From assembly GCF_016811995.1 (NCBI RefSeq), contig NZ_CP069159.1:4464001-4528000 (forward strand): a DNA stretch of 64,000 nt, written 5' to 3'. The stretch comes from Citrobacter sp. R56 (GTDB lineage: Bacteria; Pseudomonadota; Gammaproteobacteria; Enterobacterales; Enterobacteriaceae). This document shows positions 1 to 8,720 of the stretch, in pieces (position 1 is the stretch's first letter; each line of letters begins with the position of its first letter). A program made the translations under genes and the position numbers. The notes under the pieces are model-generated. The model saw only the letters and a list, made by a program, of their open reading frames with translations. It did not search any database and was not told the origin of the DNA.

Positions 1-1395
<1,395 letters not shown>

Positions 1396-1410
1396 CTGAG
1401 CGCAATTGGT

Positions 1411-1500
1411 CTGTAGACCGGATAAGACGCATCGCGTCGCCATCCGGCAATCAATAAAACACGAATGCCGGATGGCGCTGTGCTTATCCGGCCTACGTAA
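1411..1500. repeat. REP/BIME palindromic repeat pair
   Basis: Two inverted REP units lie between rhaA and rhaD. One runs from about 1411 to 1450 (ACCGGATAAG...CCATCCGGC) and the other from about 1463 to 1500 (GCCGGATGGCG...TTATCCGGCCTAC). The paired GCCGGAT / ATCCGGC arms are characteristic of enterobacterial extragenic palindromes. In a polycistronic message such elements often stabilise the upstream mRNA. Confidence 0.85.
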
Positions 1501-1544
1501 GACCCGAGCGATTTCGGGCAACAAAATATACAGGAACACCGAAC

Positions 1545-2369
1545 ATGCAGAACATTATGAATTCCTGGTTCGTCCAGGGGATGATCAAAGCCACGTCTGA
1601 CGCCTGGCTGAAAGGCTGGGACGAGCGTAACGGCGGCAACCTGACATTGCGTCTGGATGAAGCGGATATTGCGCCATTTGCTGGCGATTTCCACGCAGAA
1701 CCGCGCTATATCGCGCTGAGTCAGCCGATGCCGTTACTGGCAAACACCCCATTTATCGTGACCGGCTCCGGTAAATTCTTCCGCAACGTTCAACTCGACC
1801 CGGCGGCAAACATCGGCGTGGTGAAAGTCGACAGCGATGGCGCGGGCTATCACATCCTGTGGGGCTTAACCCACGAAGCGGTGCCGACCTCCGAACTGCC
1901 GGCGCACTTCCTTTCCCACTGCGAGCGCATCAAGGCCACCGGCGGCAAAGACCGCGTGATCATGCACTGCCACGCCACCAACCTGATCGCCCTGACCTAC
2001 GTGCTGGAAAACCGCACCGACGTCATTACCCGCCAGCTGTGGGAAGGTAGCACCGAGTGTCTGGTGGTCTTCCCGGATGGCGTCGGCATTCTGCCGTGGA
2101 TGGTGCCGGGCACCGACGAGATCGGCCAGGCGACTGCGGTCGAAATGCAGAAACATTCACTGGTACTGTGGCCGTTCCACGGCGTATTCGGCAGTGGCCC
2201 TACCCTGGACGAAGCGTTCGGTTTGATAGATACCGCAGAGAAATCTGCTGAAGTTTTAGTCAAAATCTATTCGATGGGTGGCATGAAACAAACGATCACG
2301 CGTGAAGAGCTGATTGCGCTCGGTAAACGTTTTGGCGTGACCCCGCTGGCCAGCGCCCTGGCGCTGTAA
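1545..2369 (+). CDS. rhaD: Rhamnulose-1-phosphate aldolase
   Basis: Class II zinc aldolase that cleaves L-rhamnulose 1-phosphate to dihydroxyacetone phosphate and L-lactaldehyde. At 274 residues it has the E. coli RhaD length. The zinc ligands His141 and His143 (MHCHATN) and His212 (PFHGVFG), plus the catalytic Glu117, are all in place. A GGA-type ribosome site precedes the ATG at 1545. The lactaldehyde it makes is the likely substrate of the next gene, an iron-dependent alcohol dehydrogenase. Confidence 0.97.
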   Translation: MQNIMNSWFVQGMIKATSDAWLKGWDERNGGNLTLRLDEADIAPFAGDFHAEPRYIALSQPMPLLANTPFIVTGSGKFFRNVQLDPAANIGVVKVDSDGAGYHILWGLTHEAVPTSELPAHFLSHCERIKATGGKDRVIMHCHATNLIALTYVLENRTDVITRQLWEGSTECLVVFPDGVGILPWMVPGTDEIGQATAVEMQKHSLVLWPFHGVFGSGPTLDEAFGLIDTAEKSAEVLVKIYSMGGMKQTITREELIALGKRFGVTPLASALAL

Positions 2370-2439
2370 TAGCACCGCCCGCACCCGGCGACACGGACAC
2401 TGCCGCCGGACATACAGCTATAATTTAAGGAGAGTAATC

Positions 2440-3588
2440 ATGAGCTTTATGTTGGCACTTCCGAAAATCAGTCTGCATGGCGCAGGGGCAATTGGTGATA
2501 TGGTTAACCTCGTGGCGAATAAGCAATGGGGTAAAGCGCTGATCGTCACCGATGGTCAACTGGTCAAACTGGGTCTGCTGGATAGCCTGTTTACCGCACT
2601 GGATGCGCATCAAATGTCTTACCATCTGTTCGATGAGGTGTTCCCAAACCCGACCGAAGCGCTGGTGCAAAAAGGCTATGCGGCATACCAGGACGCGAAC
2701 TGCGATTACATCATCGCGTTTGGCGGCGGCAGTCCGATCGATACCGCCAAAGCGGTGAAAATTCTGACGGCAAACCCTGGTCCCTCAACGGCATATTCCG
2801 GCGTCGGAAAAGTAAAAAATGCAGGCGTGCCGCTGGTCGCGATTAATACCACTGCCGGTACCGCAGCGGAAATGACCAGTAACGCGGTGATCATTGATTC
2901 TGCGCGCCAGGTCAAAGAGGTCATCATCGACCCGAATATCATTCCGGACATTGCCGTCGATGACGCCAGCGTCATGCTGGAAATCCCGGCATCCGTGACG
3001 GCTGCGACCGGTATGGACGCGCTGACACATGCGATCGAAGCCTATGTTTCCATTGGCGCGCACCCACTCACCGACGCCAACGCGCTGGAAGCGATTCGCC
3101 TGATAGCTCTATGGCTGCCGAAAGCGGTAGACGAGGGTCATAACCTCGAAGCGCGTGAACAAATGGCGTTTGGCCAGTATCTGGCGGGCATGGCGTTCAA
3201 CAGTGCCGGTCTTGGTCTGGTTCACGCGCTGGCGCACCAGCCTGGCGCCACCCACAACCTGCCGCACGGCGTCTGCAACGCCATTCTGCTGCCCATCATC
3301 GAAAACTTTAACCGCCCAAATGCCATTGCGCGTTTTGCTCGCGTGGCGCAGGCGATGGGTGTCGACACGCGCAATATGAGTGATGAAGCGGCCAGTATGG
3401 AAGCGATCAACGCCATTCGCGCATTGAGCAAACGCGTCGGTATTCCGGCAGGTTTCAGCCAGCTTGGCGTGACCAAAGAGGATATCGAAGGCTGGCTGGA
3501 CAAAGCCATGGCCGATCCGTGCGCGCCATGTAACCCGCGTACCGCCAGCCGCGACGAGGTCCGTGAGTTGTATCTGGAGGCGTTATGA
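2440..3588 (+). CDS. Lactaldehyde reductase / L-1,2-propanediol oxidoreductase (FucO type)
   Basis: Group III iron-dependent alcohol dehydrogenase of 382 residues. The nucleotide-binding GGGSPID motif is at residues 95-101, and the iron ligands Asp193, His197, His262 and His276 follow the FucO spacing (196/200/263/277 in E. coli FucO). It probably reduces the L-lactaldehyde made by RhaD to L-1,2-propanediol when oxygen is scarce. A strong AAGGAG site precedes the ATG, and its stop overlaps the rhaM start (ATGA), so it is part of the rha transcript. As I recall, E. coli K-12 has no gene here and relies on FucO from the fucose regulon; Salmonella has a dehydrogenase at this place. The exact substrate is inferred from context. 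Confidence 0.88.
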   Translation: MSFMLALPKISLHGAGAIGDMVNLVANKQWGKALIVTDGQLVKLGLLDSLFTALDAHQMSYHLFDEVFPNPTEALVQKGYAAYQDANCDYIIAFGGGSPIDTAKAVKILTANPGPSTAYSGVGKVKNAGVPLVAINTTAGTAAEMTSNAVIIDSARQVKEVIIDPNIIPDIAVDDASVMLEIPASVTAATGMDALTHAIEAYVSIGAHPLTDANALEAIRLIALWLPKAVDEGHNLEAREQMAFGQYLAGMAFNSAGLGLVHALAHQPGATHNLPHGVCNAILLPIIENFNRPNAIARFARVAQAMGVDTRNMSDEAASMEAINAIRALSKRVGIPAGFSQLGVTKEDIEGWLDKAMADPCAPCNPRTASRDEVRELYLEAL

Positions 3589-3899
3589 TCCGCAAAGCCT
3601 TTGTGATGCAGGTGTATGCCGACACGCACGAAGAGTATCAGCGTCGTCATAACCCCATCTGGCCGGAACTGGAAGCGGTGCTGAAAGCACACGGCGCGCA
3701 TCACTATGCGATTTATCTCGATAAAGAACGCAACCTGCTGTTCGCGACCGTCGAGATTGAGTCAGAGGAGCGCTGGAACGCGGTTGCCAGTACCGACGTC
3801 TGCCAGCGTTGGTGGAAACACATGCGTGAAGTGATGCCGACTCACTCGGACAACAGTCCGTTGAGTGCAGAGTTAAAAGAGGTGTTTTACCTGGCGTGA
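3585..3899 (+). CDS. rhaM: L-rhamnose mutarotase
   Basis: Interconverts the alpha and beta anomers of L-rhamnose, supplying the form used by RhaA. The small protein of 104 residues has the E. coli RhaM length and close similarity across its length, including the catalytic His22 and the WW pair in CQRWWKHM. The start overlaps the stop of the upstream dehydrogenase gene. A strong hairpin terminator follows at once, so this is the last gene of the rha operon. Confidence 0.96.
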   Translation: MIRKAFVMQVYADTHEEYQRRHNPIWPELEAVLKAHGAHHYAIYLDKERNLLFATVEIESEERWNAVASTDVCQRWWKHMREVMPTHSDNSPLSAELKEVFYLA

Positions 3900-3906
3900 G
3901 TTGTGT

Positions 3907-3932
3907 GCCCGGTGGTGAAAACGCCACCGGGC
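3907..3932. terminator. Terminator hairpin between rhaM and porin gene
   Basis: The inverted repeat GCCCGGTGG / CCACCGGGC with an 8-base loop lies between the convergent rhaM and porin genes. The T-rich stretch is weak on either side, but the stem is long and GC-rich, so it could serve both strands. Confidence 0.75.
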
Positions 3933-3940
3933 CATTTCGG

Positions 3941-5332
3941 TTAGAAATAGTATTTAAAGCGAACACGGGCACCGTAGCGGTCGTCTGAGTCGTCGCCATT
4001 TATGCCATCGCCGTCGCTATCCAGAATCGAGTAATACAGACCGAGGTAGATATTGAAGTTTTGCATATCCATCACGTTGGCGAACTGATACGAAGCGTGG
4101 ATAGTATGGATGTCATAGGTGCCTTCATTGTTAATCCAGCAGTCGTCATCACACACGACCCCTTCAAAATCATCAATCTTGTTATGTGCATAGATATAGC
4201 CTAGCTCAAAGCGTTTCCACAGCGCATTCAGCCCGGCGGTAAAATCTTGTTCATCGCTGGCGTCAAGATACGCGGTATTCAGGTTCACCACCACGCCGTT
4301 ATCCGCATCAGTTTTGAGTCCATTCCACGTCATTGTCAGACCGTAACCGGTGCGGTCTGACTGATCGACAAACTTGCCTTCACCGTTGGTGTAGCCGTAA
4401 GCGTTATTGACCACGTTCGATTCCATCGCCGCAGCAACCGAGAATGCACCCTGCGACCACGAGATTACCGGACGCAAATAGGCAACGTTTTTCTGCTGCT
4501 CCATTGTGCGACCATGAAAATCATCATTGTTATAAAGTGATGTACCGTCTTCCAACAGCGTGTTTAATTCAAAGTACCAGTTATCGATCTGTTTACTGAC
4601 CAGGAAGTTACCGCCCGCATCAGAACGTCCACGGCCCTCTTTCATCATGTAGATATAGCCACTACCGTCGTCATAAAGATCGTTGGCGGTATTACCCGAA
4701 TGCTCAATAAAGGTATCCTGATTGAGTGGGAACATATCATACGCTTCGAAGCGTCCAACCTTCACTTTCCAGTCATTCTCTCTGCCAAAGAAGAAGACCG
4801 AGTCATCGATATTCACCGAGCCTGACAGATCACCCAACGGTTGGGCGGAGAATCCGGCATAATAGCCATTATCCAGCTTACGCATGCCATCAAAGCCCAG
4901 CAGAATTCGACCATTAATATTCCACTTTTCGTTGGTCGGATCATGTTCAATATTGGCATTGGTCATTGCCAGCAGGCCATGATTACTTTCCGCATCCATA
5001 TTGAATTCCACGTCACCGTAAATTTTCAAATCGCCATATCCGGAAAGCAGTAGATTCGGTGTGGATACATTTTTTTTGGTCTCTTCCGCAGCCGTTTGAC
5101 CATTGACTGGCGTATTCCCCTGTGCGGCTTTAATTTCGCGAATTTCACTCGTCTGTTGCGCCTCTAATTGCTGGAGCTGCGTTTCTGCTTTCGCCGCCCG
5201 GTTTTCTGCGGCCTCCAGCCGGGATTCAAGTTGCTCAAGACGTTGTTCCAGAGTCATTTTTTGCGTTTTAGCAATACTATTATTTGCTACTAATAATAGA
5301 CCTATTGCTAACGCTAACGTCGATTTTTTCAT
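3941..5332 (-). CDS. Outer-membrane carbohydrate porin with N-terminal coiled coil (RafY/ScrY-like)
   Basis: A 463-residue precursor with a signal peptide of about 21 residues (cleavage after NNSIA). A charged heptad-like segment (about residues 26-65) is predicted to form a trimeric periplasmic coiled coil, as in ScrY- and RafY-type sugar porins. The rest is rich in alternating aromatic and polar residues and ends in KYYF, typical of an outer-membrane beta barrel. The size fits glycoporins. It converges on the rhamnose operon, so it could admit rhamnose-containing oligosaccharides, but that is guesswork. The long AT-rich upstream region suggests its own regulated promoter. The exact porin family is uncertain. 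Confidence 0.65.
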   Translation of the reverse strand: MKKSTLALAIGLLLVANNSIAKTQKMTLEQRLEQLESRLEAAENRAAKAETQLQQLEAQQTSEIREIKAAQGNTPVNGQTAAEETKKNVSTPNLLLSGYGDLKIYGDVEFNMDAESNHGLLAMTNANIEHDPTNEKWNINGRILLGFDGMRKLDNGYYAGFSAQPLGDLSGSVNIDDSVFFFGRENDWKVKVGRFEAYDMFPLNQDTFIEHSGNTANDLYDDGSGYIYMMKEGRGRSDAGGNFLVSKQIDNWYFELNTLLEDGTSLYNNDDFHGRTMEQQKNVAYLRPVISWSQGAFSVAAAMESNVVNNAYGYTNGEGKFVDQSDRTGYGLTMTWNGLKTDADNGVVVNLNTAYLDASDEQDFTAGLNALWKRFELGYIYAHNKIDDFEGVVCDDDCWINNEGTYDIHTIHASYQFANVMDMQNFNIYLGLYYSILDSDGDGINGDDSDDRYGARVRFKYYF

Positions 5333-5678
5333 TTATCCTCGTTCCTTGAAGTAAAGGATGACCCGCATATTCACTCAGGAATACGCGCAATGAATATAAA
5401 AATAAAATGTATTTTGTTTTTATATTTAATAGCAACAACAATCGAATGCATAAATAAATCACAATCGCTTGCTAAGTTGTCACAGGAGAATAAGTATTAG
5501 CATGCTGATTTTTTAGTGTAAATGCAGTGATTTTTCAGTTCGTGAGGAATATAACAATAGTGGCGAAATAAACGAAATATCGTAAAAACAAATAAATATA
5601 GTTTTTGTGAAGGGATAATCGTAATTAATAAATCAGCGTGGTTTGGTAAAAACCACGCATGAGAAAATCGAGGCTCGC
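5333..5678. other. AT-rich intergenic region upstream of the porin gene
   Basis: 346 bases without a credible gene. The region is strongly AT-rich, as expected for a porin promoter region, and ends in the hairpin at 5636-5658 described separately. No operator could be assigned with confidence. Confidence 0.6.
5636..5658 (-). terminator. Hairpin downstream of the XRE-cupin regulator
   Basis: Perfect 9-base arms GCGTGGTTT / AAACCACGC around a 5-base loop, 20 bases past the regulator stop codon. On the minus strand it is followed by TGATTTATT, a weak U-rich tail. Confidence 0.6.
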
Positions 5679-6227
5679 TTAATTCTGCTCAGCCACCAGA
5701 ATCGCCTGAGTGTCCGGTTCCAGCGCTTTGAAAATATGCTCCTGATCGGCGGGGTAACAAATATAATCACCCTCGTTTAACTCTTCTGGCGCTTCCGTCA
5801 GACCGACCAGCGCTTTTCCTTTCGTCACAAAAATGTGCTCAATCGCCCCCGATGAATGTGGATGTGAAATGCGATCCGCCCCGGGTTGCGTCAACAGCAG
5901 ATAGATGTCACGCCGTGCGCCGGGTGGGCAACTTGCCAGCAAAATGGCCTGATAGTGCGCCAGTTCTGCCACGACTTTCGTCCCTTCTCCGCGACGGAGC
6001 ACCTGCGTTTTTTGTACCTGGGGTTCAAGTAAGCGTGCAAAAGGAATATCCAGCGCAACGCAGAGCGACCAGAGCGTTTCCAGGCTAGGATTACCATTCC
6101 CCGCCTCCAGTTGCGAAAGCGTGGATTTTGCAATCCCTGCCCGCCGGGCGATTTCTGCCAGCGACAAGCCTGTACGTTGACGCTCACGCACCAGGCTTTT
6201 GGCAATCACGCTGATGGGTTGTGTCAT
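5679..6227 (-). CDS. XRE-family HTH regulator with C-terminal cupin domain
   Basis: 182 residues from the chosen ATG. That start has a GGAG site about 8 bases upstream; longer in-frame readings lack one. The N-terminal third carries an XRE helix-turn-helix (LAEIARRAGIAKSTLSQLEAG). The C-terminal half is a cupin (HPHSSGAIEHIFV, then EEGDY-like LNEGDYICYPADQEH), the usual layout of ligand-sensing repressors. It is divergent from an azlCD exporter pair, and inverted repeats lie in the shared promoter, so it most likely controls azlCD and itself in response to an amino acid or related ligand. The ligand is unknown. Confidence 0.85.
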   Translation of the reverse strand: MTQPISVIAKSLVRERQRTGLSLAEIARRAGIAKSTLSQLEAGNGNPSLETLWSLCVALDIPFARLLEPQVQKTQVLRRGEGTKVVAELAHYQAILLASCPPGARRDIYLLLTQPGADRISHPHSSGAIEHIFVTKGKALVGLTEAPEELNEGDYICYPADQEHIFKALEPDTQAILVAEQN

Positions 6228-6246
6228 ACACGACTCCATGTTTTTT

Positions 6247-6316
6247 ATATCGAACGAATCGTTCGTCTTGTAATGCAAATCTGTTGCGTTCATTATAATG
6301 GAAATTCGTTCGATAT
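6247..6316. promoter_or_regulatory. Divergent operator region, XRE-cupin regulator / azlCD
   Basis: Two copies of a 13-base sequence, ATATCGAACGAAT at 6247-6259 and its exact inverted copy ATTCGTTCGATAT at 6304-6316, flank the intergenic centre. The first copy also forms the palindrome CGAACGA-A-TCGTTCG (6251-6265). The spacing and symmetry suggest paired dimer sites for the neighbouring regulator. The second copy overlaps an upstream in-frame ATG at 6298, which argues for the azlC start at 6328. Confidence 0.75.
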
Positions 6317-6327
6317 GGCTAAATAAC

Positions 6328-6987
6328 ATGAAGCACTTTCTCTCTTGTCTCAAAGGAGACACGATCAAAGCGATATTTTTAGTCTGTCTGGCTGTGGGGG
6401 TTGTCGGCATGTCTTACGGCTCGCTGGCGATGGCCTACGGTTTCCCTCTCTGGGTGCCGTTTGTGCTCTCCATCACCGTGCTGGCTGGCGCATCCGAATT
6501 TATGTTCATTGGCATTATCGCCAGCGGTGGAAATCCGTTAGCTGCCGCCGCTGCTGGCTTGTTGGTTAACGCCCGTCATATCCCGTTTGGCGTGACGGTA
6601 CGCGACCTAGTCGGCACCCGCGCCGCGAGTTTTCTCGGCTGCCATATTATGAACGATGAAAGCGTGGTGTTCGGTCTGTCGCAAAAAACACCTGAACAGC
6701 GCAAAGCGGCCTACTGGCTGTGCGGCGCGGGTGTGGCGATTTTATGGCCGCTGGGCACACTGCTTGGCGCAGTGGTCGGCAAAATGCTGCCAGATCCGGA
6801 AACCATCGGGCTGGATGCCGTATTCCCGGCTATTTTACTGGCGCTGGTTGTCCCGGCATTCAGGAATCGAACCACACTGATCCGTGCCTGTAGCGGGGCG
6901 ACACTCTCGCTCGCCGCCGTTCCTTTTGCTCCCGTGGGGCTACCTGTGCTGCTTTCCCTGCTTGGCTTACTGACGAGGAAAAAATAA
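6328..6987 (+). CDS. azlC: AzlC-family branched-chain amino acid exporter, large subunit
   Basis: 219 residues from the ATG at 6328. It is an integral membrane protein with about five to six hydrophobic helices and the conserved AGASEFMFIG and NARHIPFG segments of the AzlC/YgaZ family. With its small partner it should export branched-chain or similar amino acids. The in-frame ATG at 6298 is rejected because it lies in the operator repeat. The ribosome site before 6328 is poor; a good AGGAG occurs further in (6354) but is not followed by a standard start codon, so the true N-terminus needs care. The stop overlaps the azlD start (TAATG). Confidence 0.85.
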   Translation: MKHFLSCLKGDTIKAIFLVCLAVGVVGMSYGSLAMAYGFPLWVPFVLSITVLAGASEFMFIGIIASGGNPLAAAAAGLLVNARHIPFGVTVRDLVGTRAASFLGCHIMNDESVVFGLSQKTPEQRKAAYWLCGAGVAILWPLGTLLGAVVGKMLPDPETIGLDAVFPAILLALVVPAFRNRTTLIRACSGATLSLAAVPFAPVGLPVLLSLLGLLTRKK

Positions 6988-7310
6988 TGGGCAACATGAC
7001 GCTGTTTATTATCGGCATCGCCATCCTCTCGGCAGGCACCTATCTGATGCGACTGGGCGGGGCAAAACTTGGGAGCCGCTTAGCCCTTTCTGAGCGTTCT
7101 CAGGCATTACTCTCCGATGCGGCCACCGTGTTGCTGTTTTCTGTGGCGCTGGCGACCACCTTTTATGAAAGCGACCATTTTGCCGGCATGGCACGCGTGT
7201 TGGGCGTCGCCTTTGCCGTATTTTTAGCCTGGCGCAAAATGCCATTGATTGTGGTGATTATCGCGGCGGCCGTGGTCACGGCATTGCTGAGACTGGCGGG
7301 CATAAACTAA
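6987..7310 (+). CDS. azlD: AzlD-family exporter small subunit
   Basis: 107 residues with about four hydrophobic helices and the family N-terminus with TYLMRLGG. It is the partner of AzlC in a two-subunit amino acid exporter (YgaZH type). The ATG overlaps the azlC stop by one base, so translation is coupled. A strong hairpin terminator follows directly. It is co-transcribed with azlC and presumably controlled by the divergent XRE-cupin regulator. Confidence 0.85.
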   Translation: MGNMTLFIIGIAILSAGTYLMRLGGAKLGSRLALSERSQALLSDAATVLLFSVALATTFYESDHFAGMARVLGVAFAVFLAWRKMPLIVVIIAAAVVTALLRLAGIN

Positions 7311-7334
7311 AAAAGCGCCTCAGGGGCGCTCTTT
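7311..7334. terminator. Bidirectional terminator, azlD / DUF1471 gene
   Basis: Stem AGCGCC / GGCGCT (7314-7319 with 7325-7330), flanked by an A-run on the left and CTTT on the right. It separates two convergent genes and can end both transcripts. Confidence 0.8.
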
Positions 7335-7350
7335 CAACAAGTGCTTCGGC

Positions 7351-7563
7351 TTATTTCAGCAGTTCAGCGGTCATATGCACGCGGTTACCGGTGTAGGCCT
7401 GAGTGATTTTATAATCGCTGGCACCCGCTTGTTCAGCCTGAGCGGCAATTTTCGCTTCAGCGCTTTCCAGCGTCGAGCCTGTCGCGGTAATCGACTGGGC
7501 AGCAAAAGAACCGAAAGAGGTAGCGAGAGCGATGACTGCGACAAAAATTTTGATGCTTTTCAT
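7351..7563 (-). CDS. Small secreted DUF1471 (YhcN/BhsA-family) protein
   Basis: 70 residues: a clear signal peptide (cleavage probably after GSFA, residue 21) and a mature part of about 49 residues. The mature part has the DUF1471 pattern, with a YKITQAYTGNRVHMTAELLK end resembling YhcN, BhsA, McbA and YahO. Such periplasmic peptides are linked to stress and biofilm responses; the role here is not known. A ribosome site AAGGG precedes the ATG. It stands alone between a terminator and fdhD. Confidence 0.85.
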   Translation of the reverse strand: MKSIKIFVAVIALATSFGSFAAQSITATGSTLESAEAKIAAQAEQAGASDYKITQAYTGNRVHMTAELLK

Positions 7564-7692
7564 GATGTAACCCTTCTAATTTAGTTGTTTGCATAAGGCA
7601 TGTTGCCTTGATGTGATAAATAATAGCCTTCACATCACACAACTAAAAGCGGAGGGATTTGCCAAACTCATTCAAAATAATTGACTGTTATT

Positions 7693-8529
7693 TTACTCAA
7701 CAATCAATCGCTGTGGATGGGTATAAACCGTCGCTCTGCCCGGTTTGCAAAAACCCACCAGCGTCAGATTACAGCGCTCGGCGACTTCAATCGCGAGCGT
7801 GGTGGCGGCGGAAACGGCGAACAGGATCTCGACGCCGCACATCGCTGACTTTTGCACCATCTCATAGCTGGCGCGACTGGAAACCAGCGCGGCACCACTT
7901 TGCCAGGTGTCATCTTCCCTGCCACGCCGACCCAGCAGTTTATCCAGTGCAACGTGGCGACCCACATCCTCATGTCCCCCAGCCAGATGCCCGGAGGGCA
8001 GAACCCATGCCGCGGCGTGCGTACACCCGGTGAGTTGCCCAATCGGCTGAAAATCGCTCAGATGCCTGAGGGCATGATCAAGGTTCGCAAGGTCAAACGT
8101 CTGGGTAAATGGCAGAGGTTGAACGGGTTTACCGATGTCGTTGAGTTGCTCAACGCCACAAACCCCGCAACCGGTTCTCCCGGCCAATGCCCGGCGCCGT
8201 TCTTTCAGCCCCATGAAACGGCGGCTGGAGAGTTCGACCTGGACTTCAAGGCCATTGCAGGAAGGTACAATCTCCATCCCATAAATATCGCGCGGGTGGT
8301 CGATAATGCCTTCAGAAAGCGAAAAGCCCATCGCGAAGTGCTCAAGATCTTTTGGAGAAGCCATCATCACGACGTGAGAAATCCCGTTGTATACCAACGC
8401 GACGGGCACTTCTTCAGCGACCTCATCCGGCTGAGGATGTTGTAAATCCTCACGTTTCCATAAGGTCACCTGGCGAGAACCTGTGACGCATATCACGTTT
8501 TTGACTTCTTCGGGATGTATCTTATTCAC
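7693..8529 (-). CDS. fdhD: Formate dehydrogenase sulfurtransferase FdhD
   Basis: Passes sulfur from IscS to the molybdenum cofactor of formate dehydrogenases, without which they are inactive. The 278-residue protein matches E. coli FdhD (277). The essential Cys121 and Cys124 are in the GCGVCG motif. The predicted start at 8529 is GTG, preceded by a purine-rich AAAAGAAA stretch. It is divergent from fdoG, whose product it matures. Confidence 0.96.
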   Translation of the reverse strand: MNKIHPEEVKNVICVTGSRQVTLWKREDLQHPQPDEVAEEVPVALVYNGISHVVMMASPKDLEHFAMGFSLSEGIIDHPRDIYGMEIVPSCNGLEVQVELSSRRFMGLKERRRALAGRTGCGVCGVEQLNDIGKPVQPLPFTQTFDLANLDHALRHLSDFQPIGQLTGCTHAAAWVLPSGHLAGGHEDVGRHVALDKLLGRRGREDDTWQSGAALVSSRASYEMVQKSAMCGVEILFAVSAATTLAIEVAERCNLTLVGFCKPGRATVYTHPQRLIVE

Positions 8530-8584
8530 TTTCTTTTAACCGTATAAGAACACGCATACCAACATTGTGGTATTCTTTACAAAC

Positions 8585-8643
8585 CCCTCCTGGATGGAGG
8601 GAAATTACCCCAATTCTGGACCTTTACGGGCATATCCGTAAAG
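8585..8643. promoter_or_regulatory. fdhD/fdoG intergenic region with two inverted repeats
   Basis: The 191-base divergent region (8530-8720) contains CCCTCC / GGAGGG (8585-8590 with 8596-8601) and the perfect repeat CTTTACGG / CCGTAAAG (8622-8629 with 8636-8643). They could be regulator sites or a structured fdoG leader. I cannot assign a regulator. Confidence 0.45.
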
Positions 8644-8720
8644 AAAAATAACAACCACTCCCCGCGCATCTGGATACAAATGTAAAAGGGAAGTGACAAT
8701 GTCGAAACAAGGAGCAAACC

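Noticed and set aside
1411-1500. Palindromic repeats as attachment site or transposon ends
   Set aside because: They are ordinary REP/BIME units, also present at 40.8, 44.2 and 51.7 kb. No transposase or target duplication is seen.
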